The position numbers were made by a program, and so were the translations under genes. Shown here in pieces: positions 26,010 through 35,332 of a DNA stretch of 64,000 nt. The stretch is from Novosphingobium sp. (GTDB lineage Bacteria > Pseudomonadota > Alphaproteobacteria > Sphingomonadales > Sphingomonadaceae). Location of the stretch: contig JAGHZR010000021.1 in the NCBI GenBank assembly GCA_017745295.1, positions 45,545-109,544 on the forward strand, in the 5' to 3' direction. The notes beneath the pieces were generated by a model. That model was not told the origin of the DNA and searched no databases. It saw nothing but the letters and a program-made list of their open reading frames with translations. Each line of letters opens with the position of its first letter. Position 1 is the first letter of the stretch.

Positions 26010-27917
26010 CTAGTCCCTGCCGAAGAAGCGCGCGAGGCTTTCCAGCATCGAAAGCTCGCGCGCGTTAACGGCATTTGCACGCCCCGGCACGACCGGGCAT
26101 TCGAGGCAGTAGGCCTGCGCCCCGCGCGTCGTGAACATCGCCCCGGCCTGTTCGGCCAGTCGCGCGAACTGCTGCTGACGGCGCACCGCCACGAAGCTGG
26201 AGAAGTCGAAGGCTGAAGCGGATTTGCGGGCGGATTCGCTCGCCGAATCCGAGGTCAGTCCGCCGAGGAACTTCGAGAACGAATCCTCTTCCTCCTTCAG
26301 ATAGACCGCCTGCCACTTGCCGTTGCCGACGCCGCCGAGGCGGGCCGCTTCGGCCAGCGCCGCCTCGAGATCGCCGATCTTGTCCACCAGCCCGATTCGC
26401 TGCGCTTCCTGCCCCGGCCAGACCCGGCCCTGCGCGATCGAATCAAGCTTCTCCGGCGTCATCTTGCGCGCGGCGGCGGAGAGGCCGACGAACTTGCGGT
26501 AGGTGTTCTCGATCGAGGCCTGAAGCATGCCCTCCACTTCCGGGGTGAAGCCGCCGAGAATGTCGGGCTGGCCGGAAAGCGCCGTCGTCTTCACGCCGTC
26601 GCTGGTGACGCCGTAGTCGCCCAGGGTCTTCTCGAAGCTGGGGATCACCGCGAAGACGCCGATCGAGCCGGTGATCGTCTCGGGCTGCGCGAAGACCTGC
26701 TGGCCCGGCGTCGAGACCCAGTAGCCGCCGCTCGCCGCGACATTGCCCATCGAGACCACGATCGGGATCTTGCGATCCTTGTAGCGCACGATGGCGCGGC
26801 GGATGCGCTCCGCCGCCATGGCGGAGCCGCCCGGCGAATCGACCCGCACGACCAGCGCCTTGAAGCCCTGGTCGATATTCTCGTCCAGCAGCTCGGCGAT
26901 GCGGTCGCCGCCCGCCTTGCCGGGACCGGCGTCGCCGTCGACGATCTCGCCCGCCACGGTGACGACGCCGATCTTCGCGCCCTCGGCCTTCTCCGGATTT
27001 GCGGCGAGCCAGGCGGCAAGGCGATTGGCCTTGTACGGCAGGTCGCTCGTGCCCTTGGCTGCCTCGTTCTTGCCCGCGATTGCGGCGATGCGGTTCTGGA
27101 ATTCGGTGCGATCGCCGATACGGTCGACGAGACCGGCGGCCTTGGCGCCTTCGGCGAAGTCGCCGTCCGCAGCCTGCGACCAGGCGACAGGATCGCCGGT
27201 CATCCGGTCGAGCCCGGCCTTGGGCCGCGCCCGGGCGATATCGGCCTTGTAGCCGCTCCACAGCGCGCCGTAGATGTCCTCATAGGCCTCGCGCGCGGCC
27301 GGGGACATGTCATTGCGCAGATATGGCTCGACAAAGCTCTTGTAAGTGCCCGCGCGGTAGACGTGGGCATTGACCTTGAAACGGTCGAGCAGACCCTTGA
27401 AATAGACCTGGTTGCCGCCCGGCCCGGCCACGAAGGCCCCGCCCATCGGATCGACCCAGACCTCGCTGGCATGGGAGGCGAGCTGCACGCCGTCGTCGGC
27501 ATAGGCATTGGCGAAAGTCAGCACCGGCTTGCCCGCCTTGCGCACCGCGTCGAGCGCCTTGCCGATCTCCTCGATGTGGACCATGCCGCCGCCGAGGAAG
27601 CGCGACATGTCAAGCACGACGACCTTGATCCGCGCATCCGTCGCCGCCAGCCGCAGCGCCCGCTCGATATCGCGTGCCTGATACTCGCTGGCGGGCGATT
27701 CCGTGCTCATCAAAAGCTTGAGCGGATCGACCTTGCTCTTCTCCTCGACGATGCTGCCGTCGAGATCGAGCAGCAACGCGCCGTCCACGATCTTGCCCGG
27801 CGCGGGCCGCGAGGACAGCGCGGCATAGAGCAGCGCAAAGAACAACAGCAGGAAAATCAGGGCCAGGGCGTCTTTCACGCCCACCAGCAGGTTCCAGATC
27901 TTGCGCGCGAACGTCAT
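26010..27917 (-). CDS. sppA: Signal peptide peptidase SppA, 67K type
   Basis: This inner-membrane serine peptidase of family S49 degrades cleaved signal peptides. The start at 27917 (MTFARKIWNLLVGVKDALAL) gives one N-terminal membrane segment (about 19-38). Two S49 domains follow: the first carries the general-base lysine in AGTYKSFVEPY, the second the nucleophile in NVAASGGYWVST. Its 635 residues match the long tandem form. The longer in-frame start at 28028 would overlap the pyrB leader and is not needed. Confidence 0.94.
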   Translation of the reverse strand: MTFARKIWNLLVGVKDALALIFLLLFFALLYAALSSRPAPGKIVDGALLLDLDGSIVEEKSKVDPLKLLMSTESPASEYQARDIERALRLAATDARIKVVVLDMSRFLGGGMVHIEEIGKALDAVRKAGKPVLTFANAYADDGVQLASHASEVWVDPMGGAFVAGPGGNQVYFKGLLDRFKVNAHVYRAGTYKSFVEPYLRNDMSPAAREAYEDIYGALWSGYKADIARARPKAGLDRMTGDPVAWSQAADGDFAEGAKAAGLVDRIGDRTEFQNRIAAIAGKNEAAKGTSDLPYKANRLAAWLAANPEKAEGAKIGVVTVAGEIVDGDAGPGKAGGDRIAELLDENIDQGFKALVVRVDSPGGSAMAAERIRRAIVRYKDRKIPIVVSMGNVAASGGYWVSTPGQQVFAQPETITGSIGVFAVIPSFEKTLGDYGVTSDGVKTTALSGQPDILGGFTPEVEGMLQASIENTYRKFVGLSAAARKMTPEKLDSIAQGRVWPGQEAQRIGLVDKIGDLEAALAEAARLGGVGNGKWQAVYLKEEEDSFSKFLGGLTSDSASESARKSASAFDFSSFVAVRRQQQFARLAEQAGAMFTTRGAQAYCLECPVVPGRANAVNARELSMLESLARFFGRD

Positions 27918-28131
27918 GAATTCACCAGCCTTTCGATGCCTAGCCATAACGGGCGAAAAGCCCCGCGGCCAGAGCAAGCAGGTCATGGCCGAAACGATAG
28001 ACCCCACCCGTGTGAAGGGTGTGCTCAACCCTCCGCAAAGGTATCCCGAGCAAAACCGCAGGACGGAGATGGTTCCTCACGCAACAAACCACTTGAGCCG
28101 ACTCCGCCCCGTGCCTAAGGCCTTTTCTTCG

Positions 28132-29112
28132 ATGACAGCTCCAGAATTCATATATCCGGAAGGCTCCGCAGCCTTCCCGCACCGCAGCCTCGTGGGCATC
28201 GGCGGCCTGGCCCCGCACGAGATCATGTTCCTCCTCGACGAGGCCCAGCAATGGGTGGAGCTGAACCGCGGCACGCAGAAACGCCGCGACCTTCTCTCCG
28301 GCCTGACGATTATCAACGCCTTCTTCGAGAATTCGACGCGCACGCTGCTGAGCTTCGAGATCGCCGGCAAGCGCCTCGGCGCCGACGTGGTCAACATGGC
28401 CGTCGCCAATTCCAGTGTGAAAAAGGGCGAGACCCTGATCGACACGGCATGGACGCTCAACGCCATGCGCGCCGATGCCATCGTCATCCGCCATGCCAGT
28501 TCGGGCGCGGTGCACCTGATCTCGAACCTCGTCGACTGCCCGGTGCTCAACGCCGGTGACGGCCAGCACGAGCACCCGACCCAGGCCCTGCTCGACGCCC
28601 TGACCATCCGCCAGAACAAGCGCGCCTTCAACGGCCTGCGCGTCACCATCTGCGGCGACATCCTGCACAGCCGCGTTGCCCGCTCGAACATCCTCTCGCT
28701 CAACTCGCTGGGCGCCGAAGTGCGCGTCTGCGCGCCGCCCGCGCTGCTGCCCGCCGATATCGAGCGGATGAACGTGCAGGTCTTCCACGACTTCGACGCG
28801 GCGCTGAAGGGCGCCGACGTGGTGATGATGCTGCGCCTCCAGCTCGAACGCATGGAAGGCCAGTTCATCCCCTCCCCGCGCGAATATCGCCACCTCTACG
28901 GCCTCTCGCTGGAGCGCCTCGCCAAGGCGGAAAGCAATGCCCTCGTCATGCACCCCGGCCCGATGAACCGCGGCATCGAGATCGACAGCAATGTCGCCGA
29001 CCTCGTCGGTCGCTCGCAGATCACCACGCAGGTCGAAATGGGCGTCGCCATGCGCATGGCCTGCCTCGAAGTGCTGACCCGAAGAGCGCGCGGTGTGGAG
29101 GGTTGGGCATGA
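28132..29112 (+). CDS. pyrB: Aspartate carbamoyltransferase catalytic subunit
   Basis: This enzyme makes N-carbamoyl-L-aspartate in pyrimidine synthesis. The carbamoyl phosphate motif is in FFENSTRTLLSFE, and the substrate blocks are GDGQHEHPTQALLD and HPGPMNRGIEI. The start at 28132 (MTAPEFIYPEGSAAFPHRSL) gives 326 residues, near the family norm; ATG 28069 is an alternative that adds 21 residues. The stop overlaps the next gene as ATGA, so PyrB and its partner are made together. Confidence 0.96.
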   Translation: MTAPEFIYPEGSAAFPHRSLVGIGGLAPHEIMFLLDEAQQWVELNRGTQKRRDLLSGLTIINAFFENSTRTLLSFEIAGKRLGADVVNMAVANSSVKKGETLIDTAWTLNAMRADAIVIRHASSGAVHLISNLVDCPVLNAGDGQHEHPTQALLDALTIRQNKRAFNGLRVTICGDILHSRVARSNILSLNSLGAEVRVCAPPALLPADIERMNVQVFHDFDAALKGADVVMMLRLQLERMEGQFIPSPREYRHLYGLSLERLAKAESNALVMHPGPMNRGIEIDSNVADLVGRSQITTQVEMGVAMRMACLEVLTRRARGVEGWA

Positions 29113-30350
29113 GCAACAACGCTCCCCTCACCCTGACCGGCGGCAAGCTGGTCCTCCCCGACGGCACCATCGTCCCCGGCGCGCTGCGCAGCGAAGGCGG
29201 CTTCATCACCGCCCTCGGCGCGGACGTCGCGCCCCTGCCCGGCGACGAGATCCACGACGCGCGCGGCAAACTGATCGCCCCCGGTCTCGTCGATATCGGC
29301 GTCTTCGCCATCGACAAACCCGCCCTCCACTTCGGCGGCATTACCCGCGCCGCGCTGATGCCCGACCAGAACCCGCCGCTCGACGTGCCCGCGCGCGTCC
29401 GTTTCGCGGCCCAGTCGGGCAAGCCGGACCTCTGGGTCCACCCGCTCGCCGCCGCCACCCAGAACCTCGAAGGCAAGGCCCTCGCCGAAATCGCCCTGAT
29501 GCGCGACGCGGGGGCGAAGGCCGTCACCACCGGACGCCAGTGGATCGGCGATTCGGGCACGATGCTGCGCCTGCTCCAGTACACCGGCATGCTCGGCATG
29601 GTCGTGCTCACCCACCCCGAGGACGCCGGGATCACGGGCAAGGCCGTTGCCACCTCGGGCGAGATGGCCACCCGCCTCGGCCTGCCCTCCGCGCCTGCCG
29701 AAGCCGAAGCCCTCGCCATCGCGCGCGATATCGCCCTCGCCGAACTGGCAGGCGCAGCCATCCACTTCCGCAAGGTCACGACCGCCAAGGGCCTGGACCT
29801 CGTACGCCGCGCCAAGGATCGCGGACTGAAAGTCACGGCAGGCGTCACGCCCGCCTACTTCATGCTCTCGGACCTCGCCCTCGCCGGATTCCGCACTTTC
29901 GCCCACCTCTCCCCGCCGCTGCGCTCCGAAGACGACCGCAAGGCCGTGATCGCCGCCGTGGGTGACGGCACGATCGACGTCATCGCCTCCGGCCACGACC
30001 CGCGCGGCCCGGAGGACAAACGCCTACCCTTCGCGGACTCCGCACCGGGCATGGCAGGCGCGGAAACGCTGCTGCCGCTGACGATGAACCTCGTGCGCGA
30101 CGACGTGATCTCGCTCTCGCGCGCCTTCGAACTGCTCGCCACGAACCCAGCGAAGCTGCTCGGCGTCAATGCCGGCAAGCTCGAAGTCGGGGCCGAGGCG
30201 GATATCGCGGTGATCGATGCCGATCGCCCGTGGATCGTCGATTCGGACAAGATGGCGGCTGCGGCCGGGAATACGCCGTTCGACAAGCAGCCCGTGCAGG
30301 GCCGCGTGCTGGCGCTGTTCAAGGGCGGCGTGGCGGTCAAAGCTAAGTAA
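29109..30350 (+). CDS. Dihydroorotase-like protein, probably noncatalytic partner of PyrB (PyrC')
   Basis: The 413-residue protein has the amidohydrolase fold of dihydroorotase, but the metal-binding HxH after the first core strand is absent: APGLVDIGVFAIDKPALHFG stands where active enzymes have DxHxH. The usual second-histidine block reads IHFRKVTT and the terminal TDHAPH-type motif reads ASGHDPRGPE. In Pseudomonas a similar dead PyrC' is a structural subunit of the PyrB holoenzyme, and the four-base ATGA overlap with pyrB fits that role. A working dihydroorotase should be encoded elsewhere. Confidence 0.88.
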   Translation: MSNNAPLTLTGGKLVLPDGTIVPGALRSEGGFITALGADVAPLPGDEIHDARGKLIAPGLVDIGVFAIDKPALHFGGITRAALMPDQNPPLDVPARVRFAAQSGKPDLWVHPLAAATQNLEGKALAEIALMRDAGAKAVTTGRQWIGDSGTMLRLLQYTGMLGMVVLTHPEDAGITGKAVATSGEMATRLGLPSAPAEAEALAIARDIALAELAGAAIHFRKVTTAKGLDLVRRAKDRGLKVTAGVTPAYFMLSDLALAGFRTFAHLSPPLRSEDDRKAVIAAVGDGTIDVIASGHDPRGPEDKRLPFADSAPGMAGAETLLPLTMNLVRDDVISLSRAFELLATNPAKLLGVNAGKLEVGAEADIAVIDADRPWIVDSDKMAAAAGNTPFDKQPVQGRVLALFKGGVAVKAK

Positions 30351-30357
30351 GCGAAGG

Positions 30358-30393
30358 GATAAAGCAGGGGAGCATAGCCCCCCTGCACCCCCA
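30358..30393. repeat. Short repeat, family D, copy 1
   Basis: GCAGGGGAGCATAGCCCCCC followed by TGCACCCCCA recurs almost unchanged at 63879-63913. It can form a GCAGGGG/CCCCTGC hairpin. Both copies lie a short distance behind a gene end. Confidence 0.75.
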
Positions 30394-30566
30394 ATAATGT
30401 CTAGGTCACGCGGACCAACTCCGTTGCGCGCTCATGGCTGCGTCGGGAGACATAATGGCTGCGCCGCGGGGAGCGCACGACGGATAGGTCGCGCACAACG
30501 TCGCCAATTCCGAGGGTCTGGGGGATCATCCCCCAGGACTTTCACTTTTTTAACTTCCCTGAAACC

Positions 30567-30601
30567 AAAAAAGACGGCCCCTGTCCGAAGACAGGAGCCG
30601 T
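30567..30601 (-). terminator. Intrinsic terminator of the ParA/SPOR operon
   Basis: On the minus strand an ACGGC..CTGTC stem closes on a TTCG tetraloop, with a 2-nt internal loop, and is followed by TTTTTT. It lies about 50 bp past the SPOR gene. Confidence 0.8.
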
Positions 30602-30648
30602 TTAGTTCACATGGAACTCAGATGCGAGGCAACGACCTCGCGGAAACT

Positions 30649-31899
30649 TCAAAGCTCGGCGCGGCGGGTCTGGCTCATCCGGACACTGCCGGGCAGAGGC
30701 CGCTGCTGCGCGTAGGCAAGGCAGGCATTGCCCCCTGCCCTCACGCTGGAGCAAACCGACTGCGCCGTGCGCTGGTCGAACCCGCCCGCCGCGACGCGGT
30801 AGTAGGTCAGGCCGTTCACTTTCGCCTCGGTGATGCGTAGATCATGCCCTTTTAGCGCAGGATTGCGCGACTGGAAAATACCCCAGGCCTTTTTCGCACC
30901 GTCCATGGTCCGGAACGAGCCGAGCTGGACGAGGTGCGTGCCCGAAACCACAGCCTTGGCAGGCACCGGCAGAGCGCGCGCGGCAACGGCAATCTTCGGC
31001 GCAATGGGCTTCGGCAACGGACGCGCGGCCGCCATGCGCGCAGGGGCGGGAGGCGGCGGCGCGGGTGCTTCGTCCTGCTGCTGATAGGCGCCCCAGAAGC
31101 TTTCGCCACTCTGCACAGGTGGCAATTCGGCCTCAGGCGCAGGCGTGGCCGCAGGAATTTCGGCCTTGGCGAACTGCGGCGCGGCGGCAGGAGCGTTCAG
31201 CGCCAGCATCACCGGCTGTCCGGGATCGGAGCGCAGCGGCGCGCCGATCAGTCCGGCGATTCGGGCGCGCGACTGGTCGGGGCGGGCTGCTTTCGCCCAC
31301 TCGCCGAGGCGCGCGTCGAGCTGGTCGGCGGGAACGTCCTGCGAGGCGATCAGCCGCGCCTCGCGCCAGCGTCCGTCGAGGGCATAGGCATAGGCAAGGT
31401 TCTGGCGCGCCTTGGGCGTATTCTCGCCGCCGCGCACCACGTCGGTCAGCACGTCCACGCCCACGGCGGGCTGTCCGGCAAGGGCTACGGCGAGGCCGTA
31501 GTCGCTGGCGGAGATGCCGTTGCGGAAGCGCTGGAGCACGGCCATGGCCTCCGCTCCGCGACCGGCACCGATATAGGCAAGCGCAGTGCCGAGGCCGGTG
31601 CGCGGGCTTTGATCGCCCAGCGCAATGGCATCCTCGAACGTCGTTGCCGCCGAATCGAAGCGCCCGGCGGCGAGATAGCTCTGGGCCAGCGCGGCACGGG
31701 CCGAGGCATCGCGCGGCGAGCGGGCGACGCGCTGTTCGGCGCGGGCGAGGTCCTTATCGGCAGGCTCGCCGGGTGCCGCCGACGAACCGGCGCGGGCGAA
31801 GGGTGCCTGTCCAGCGCAGCTCACCAGCAGCACGGCGCCCATGGCGGTGCAGATCGCGAGGCCTGCATGGCGCAGACGAAGATTGGCCTTCACGCTCAT
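30649..31899 (-). CDS. SPOR-domain TPR-like lipoprotein
   Basis: The 416-residue protein has a lipoprotein signal with lipobox LLVSC (C28), a tetratricopeptide-like helical region (about 45-220: ARAALAQSYLAAGRFDSAAT, NLAYAYALDGRWREARLIAS), a Pro/Ala-rich linker, and a C-terminal SPOR domain (about 335-405, HLVQLGSFRTMDGAKKAWGI). SPOR domains bind denuded septal peptidoglycan. The ATG at 31899 overlaps the ParA stop as ATGA, so the two are coupled. A division or envelope role is inferred. Confidence 0.9.
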   Translation of the reverse strand: MSVKANLRLRHAGLAICTAMGAVLLVSCAGQAPFARAGSSAAPGEPADKDLARAEQRVARSPRDASARAALAQSYLAAGRFDSAATTFEDAIALGDQSPRTGLGTALAYIGAGRGAEAMAVLQRFRNGISASDYGLAVALAGQPAVGVDVLTDVVRGGENTPKARQNLAYAYALDGRWREARLIASQDVPADQLDARLGEWAKAARPDQSRARIAGLIGAPLRSDPGQPVMLALNAPAAAPQFAKAEIPAATPAPEAELPPVQSGESFWGAYQQQDEAPAPPPPAPARMAAARPLPKPIAPKIAVAARALPVPAKAVVSGTHLVQLGSFRTMDGAKKAWGIFQSRNPALKGHDLRITEAKVNGLTYYRVAAGGFDQRTAQSVCSSVRAGGNACLAYAQQRPLPGSVRMSQTRRAEL

Positions 31900-32633
31900 G
31901 CTCCGGCGACGCCTCCGGTAATCCGGCGTCCGAAGCCGCCGACCGGGCGCGGTGCGCCGGGCATGACGGGCTGGCCGGTGAGACCCGGCGCCGAGAACAC
32001 GGTGCGGCGGAAATTGCGTTCGAGCCGGTCGGAAACGTAGTTCCACAGCGCGGTCACTTCCTGCGCGGAACGGCCGTTCGGGTCCACTTCCATGACGGTG
32101 CGGCCATCGATCATCGAGGCGGCGAAGTCGGTGCGCTGGTGCAGCGTGACCGGCGCGACAGTGCCGTGCTGCGAGAGCGCGACGGCGGCTTCGGCGGTGA
32201 TGCGGGCCTTGGGCGTCGCGGCGTTGACCACGAAGATCAGCGGCTTGCCCGCGCGCTCGCAGAGGTCGACGGTGGCGCCGACGGCGCGCAGGTCATGCGG
32301 GCTGGGACGGGTCGGCACGACGATCAGTTCGGCGACCGAGATCACGCTCTGGATCGCCATGGTGATGGCGGGCGGGGTGTCGATGACGGCCAGCTTGAAG
32401 CCCTGCTGGCGCAGCGCCTGCAAATCGTTGGCGAGACGGGCCACAGTGGTCTGCGCGAAGGCGGGATATTCGGCCTCGCGCTCGTTCCACCAATCGGCCA
32501 GCGAGCCTTGCGGATCGATGTCGATCAGCACGACCGGCCCGGCACCGGCGCGCTGCGCCTGCACGGCGAGGTGACCGGAGAGCGTGGTCTTGCCCGAACC
32601 ACCTTTCTGCGATGCCAATGCCAGTACGCGCAA
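31896..32633 (-). CDS. ParA-family ATPase
   Basis: This is a Walker-type partitioning ATPase. The deviant Walker A KGGSGKTT lies at about residues 10-17, Walker A' DIDPQGSL follows, and Walker B reads LAVIDTPPA. I place the start at TTG 32633 because it gives the canonical N-terminus LRVLALASQKGGSGKTT and has AGGGGG about 9 nt upstream; GTG 32675 is the longer alternative. No parB is adjacent, so this is an orphan ParA, possibly placing the SPOR lipoprotein or an envelope complex rather than chromosomes. A CtrA-like box lies upstream. Confidence 0.9.
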   Translation of the reverse strand: MRVLALASQKGGSGKTTLSGHLAVQAQRAGAGPVVLIDIDPQGSLADWWNEREAEYPAFAQTTVARLANDLQALRQQGFKLAVIDTPPAITMAIQSVISVAELIVVPTRPSPHDLRAVGATVDLCERAGKPLIFVVNAATPKARITAEAAVALSQHGTVAPVTLHQRTDFAASMIDGRTVMEVDPNGRSAQEVTALWNYVSDRLERNFRRTVFSAPGLTGQPVMPGAPRPVGGFGRRITGGVAGA

Positions 32634-32699
32634 AGCCGTTACCCCCTGAGCGCCGCAGAAAAATCGGCGCCTCACAAGAAGCTGGATCGCAGATCGTTC

Positions 32700-32714
32700 C
32701 TAATTTAGGGTTAA
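32700..32714. promoter_or_regulatory. CtrA-like box upstream of the ParA/SPOR operon
   Basis: CTAA-N7-TTAA matches the CtrA consensus TTAA-N7-TTAA at 7 of 8 positions with exact spacing. It lies 67 bp upstream of the ParA start in the shared region with the Sel1-SPOR gene. The site suggests cell-cycle control; it is a short motif and may be chance. Confidence 0.4.
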
Positions 32715-32885
32715 TCCCCCAATGTCGTTTACCCGCCGTTTCCAGCAGGATCGGCCACTCTTTATGGCGTCGGAATTAACGTGATTTTCGCTCTTCCCCG
32801 GCCATTCTGCGGTGTACCAGAGCAATCCGGCAGGAACTTTCGCTTCCATGGCCGGACCCGAACCAGGAATTAGAGGCCGGCCGAC

Positions 32886-33935
32886 GTGCGGAAAAATCGA
32901 CGCTCCCTTTCGCTGGGTCTCGCGCCCCTCGCCTTCGCCGTCAGCCTTGCCGCCGCGCCCGCGTTCGCAGACGTGAAAGCCGGGGTCGATGCCTGGACCG
33001 CAGGCAATTACGCCGCCGCCGTGCAGCAGTGGAGGCCGCTGGCCGACAAGGGCGATGCCGATGCCCAGTTCAACCTCGCCCAGGCCTACAAGCTGGGACG
33101 CGGGGTGCCGGTCGATCTCGGCAAGGCGGAGGCGCTTTACGGCAAGGCCGCCGCGCAGGGCCATGTCCAGGCTTCGGACACCTACGGCCTGATCCTGTTC
33201 CAGCGCGGCGAGCGAGCGCAGGCCATGCCCTATATCCGCAGTTCCGCCGCGCGCGGCGATGCGCGGGCCGAGTACATTCTCGGGCTGGCGCATTTCAACG
33301 GCGATGTGGTGGAGAAGGACTGGGTGCGCGCCTATGCCCTCGTCAGCATGGCCCAGCGCGCGGGTCTGCTGCAGGCCACCGGCGCGCTCGCGCAGATGGA
33401 CGAGCATATTCCGCTGACAGACCGACAGAAGAGCGTCGCCCTCGCGGCCCAGCTCACCGCGCAGGCCGACGCGACTCGCGTGAGCGAGGCGACCGAGGCG
33501 GAACTCGGCAGCGTTCCCCGCGCCGTGGCGGCACCGCGAGTCGCCGCCGCCCCCGAAAGCCCGGCCCGAGCAGGCGCAGATTACACCCTGCCCGTGATGT
33601 CCCGCCCGGCGCCCCGGGCAAAAGCTCCGCCGAAAGTCGCCGTCACCCAACCCGCGCCGAAACCGGCACCCAAAGCCCCACCCCGCCTTGCTCCCATAGC
33701 GGCGAGCGGCGGTGCGTGGAGGCTCCAGCTCGGCGCGTTCGGTGTCCCCGGCAATGCCGAAAGGCTCTGGACCTCGCTGGCGAAACGCCCGGAAATGACC
33801 GGCGCCAAGCGCCAGCTCGTCCCCGCCGGAAAGCTCACCAAGCTCTATGCCGCCGGATTCGCCAGCAAGGCGCAGGCGGACAAGGCCTGCGGCGCGCTCA
33901 AGGCCTTGGGCCACGAATGCATCGTCACGTCGTAG
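32886..33935 (+). CDS. Sel1-repeat protein with C-terminal SPOR domain
   Basis: The 349-residue secreted protein starts at GTG 32886 with signal peptide MRKNRRSLSLGLAPLAFAVS cut after AAPAFA. Sel1-like repeats fill about 35-160 (GDADAQFNLAQAYKLGRGVP, GDARAEYILGLAHFNGDVVE). A Pro/Ala/Lys linker leads to a SPOR domain (about 270-349, AWRLQLGAFGVPGNAERLWT). It is divergent from the ParA-SPOR operon, so two SPOR proteins share one control region. This architecture suggests septal or periplasmic scaffold work. Confidence 0.9.
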   Translation: MRKNRRSLSLGLAPLAFAVSLAAAPAFADVKAGVDAWTAGNYAAAVQQWRPLADKGDADAQFNLAQAYKLGRGVPVDLGKAEALYGKAAAQGHVQASDTYGLILFQRGERAQAMPYIRSSAARGDARAEYILGLAHFNGDVVEKDWVRAYALVSMAQRAGLLQATGALAQMDEHIPLTDRQKSVALAAQLTAQADATRVSEATEAELGSVPRAVAAPRVAAAPESPARAGADYTLPVMSRPAPRAKAPPKVAVTQPAPKPAPKAPPRLAPIAASGGAWRLQLGAFGVPGNAERLWTSLAKRPEMTGAKRQLVPAGKLTKLYAAGFASKAQADKACGALKALGHECIVTS

Positions 33936-34010
33936 TTTTCAAAGGCGTGTGCCGGTCGTCGTGGACGAGGCACGCCTGATCGCCTACTCTCCCGCGCAGG
34001 GAGACCGGGA

Positions 34011-35312
34011 ATGCTGGAAGCGATCACGGGCGAAAACGCCCGGACAGCACCACGTGCGTCGATGTCATGGCGGCCACCCGATTCGGGAGGACGACTGGCG
34101 ACGCTCGATCTGATCCGCGGCGTGGCCGTGCTGGGGATCCTTGCCATCAACATATCCGGGTTCGCCGGCCCCAGCCTGAGCGCACTGACGCCGGACTTTC
34201 CCACCCCTGCCACTCTGCCCGACGAGGCCGCCTGGGCTTTCGGATTCCTGTTCTTCGAAGGCAAGATGCGGGCGCTTTTCGCCATGCTGTTCGGCGCGGG
34301 CATAGCGCTCCAGTGCACGCGCATGGACGCCGCCGGGCAGGATGGAGATCTGGTGCAATTCCGCCGTCTCTGCTGGCTTATGGTGTTCGGCACGCTCCAC
34401 TACCTGCTGCTGTGGTGGGGCGACATCCTGTTCGTCTATGCCTGCTGCGGGATTGCCGTGCTGTTCCTGCGGCGCCTGCCCTGTGCGGTGCTGCTGGGCG
34501 TGGCTGCCGGGATCATCGTCACCGCGACGGTCGTGGACTTGTGGTCGATGCTGCCCCTCGCCAGCGCCGAAGAGGCGGTCCGCCTCGGCACCGCGAGCGC
34601 GGCGCAGCATGGGGAAGTGCTGGCCCGGCTCGACCTCTACCACGCCAATACGGCGGGGCAGATGCGGCTCTATCACGCGGGTTTCCTTGATATCGCACTC
34701 TCCAAGCTGCGCGGCGATCCGTTCTGGCTCCTCACCATGACCGCCCATGCCTGGAGCGAAATCCTGCCGCTGATGCTGCTGGGCGTCGTGCTGCTGAGGA
34801 GCGGATTCTTCGCCGGAGACTGGCCCGCGCACGGAATGAAGCGCCTGCGAATCGGCGCGACCGCCATCGGGCTTTGCTTCACCGTGCTGGTGCTCGCCTG
34901 GGCCTGGCCGCGCCATTTCCCGCCCATCGCCATGGCCATGCTGCTCGGCGAAGCGCTCTGGCCCGCGCATCTGCTCATGGCATTGGGCTATGCCTCCGTG
35001 CTCGTATGGGCGACGCCGCGCCTGATCGGGACCCGGCTCGGCCTGCGAATTCTTGCGACGGGGCGGGTGGCCTTCACCAACTATATCGGCACCAGCCTGC
35101 TCATGTGCGGCCTGTTCTACGGGTGGGGCCTGAACCTGTTCGGCAAGGTGGGTCCGGCGGGGCAATGGGCCTTCGTCCTGCTCGGCTGGATCATGATGCT
35201 GACCTGGAGTGCGGCCTGGCTGAGTCGCTATCGGCGAGGCCCGCTGGAGCTGCTTTGGCGCTGCCTCACCTTGCAAAAACGCCTGAAAAACCGCCGTTCG
35301 GCAGTGGTTTGA
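34011..35312 (+). CDS. DUF418 (YeiB-type) polytopic membrane protein
   Basis: The 433-residue inner-membrane protein starts near ATLDLIRGVAVLGILAINIS, the hallmark of the YeiB/DUF418 and acyltransferase-3-like families. About ten membrane segments follow, and the C-terminal DUF418 block includes ATGRVAFTNYIGTSLLMCGL. GGGA precedes the ATG at 34011. The function is not established for the family; a role in moving or modifying a surface molecule is guessed from its relatives. Confidence 0.88.
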   Translation: MLEAITGENARTAPRASMSWRPPDSGGRLATLDLIRGVAVLGILAINISGFAGPSLSALTPDFPTPATLPDEAAWAFGFLFFEGKMRALFAMLFGAGIALQCTRMDAAGQDGDLVQFRRLCWLMVFGTLHYLLLWWGDILFVYACCGIAVLFLRRLPCAVLLGVAAGIIVTATVVDLWSMLPLASAEEAVRLGTASAAQHGEVLARLDLYHANTAGQMRLYHAGFLDIALSKLRGDPFWLLTMTAHAWSEILPLMLLGVVLLRSGFFAGDWPAHGMKRLRIGATAIGLCFTVLVLAWAWPRHFPPIAMAMLLGEALWPAHLLMALGYASVLVWATPRLIGTRLGLRILATGRVAFTNYIGTSLLMCGLFYGWGLNLFGKVGPAGQWAFVLLGWIMMLTWSAAWLSRYRRGPLELLWRCLTLQKRLKNRRSAVV

Positions 35313-35332
35313 GAGAAAAATCAACTCCGCTA

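Larger units (their letters stand above)
30351..30648. other. Intergenic region with hairpins, no gene seen
   Basis: The 298 bp between the PyrC-like gene and the convergent SPOR lipoprotein gene hold a family D repeat at 30358, an 18-bp perfect dyad (CTGGGGGAT/ATCCCCCAG) near 30520-30537, and a terminator at 30567. I see no open frame with a good ribosome site. Confidence 0.6.
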
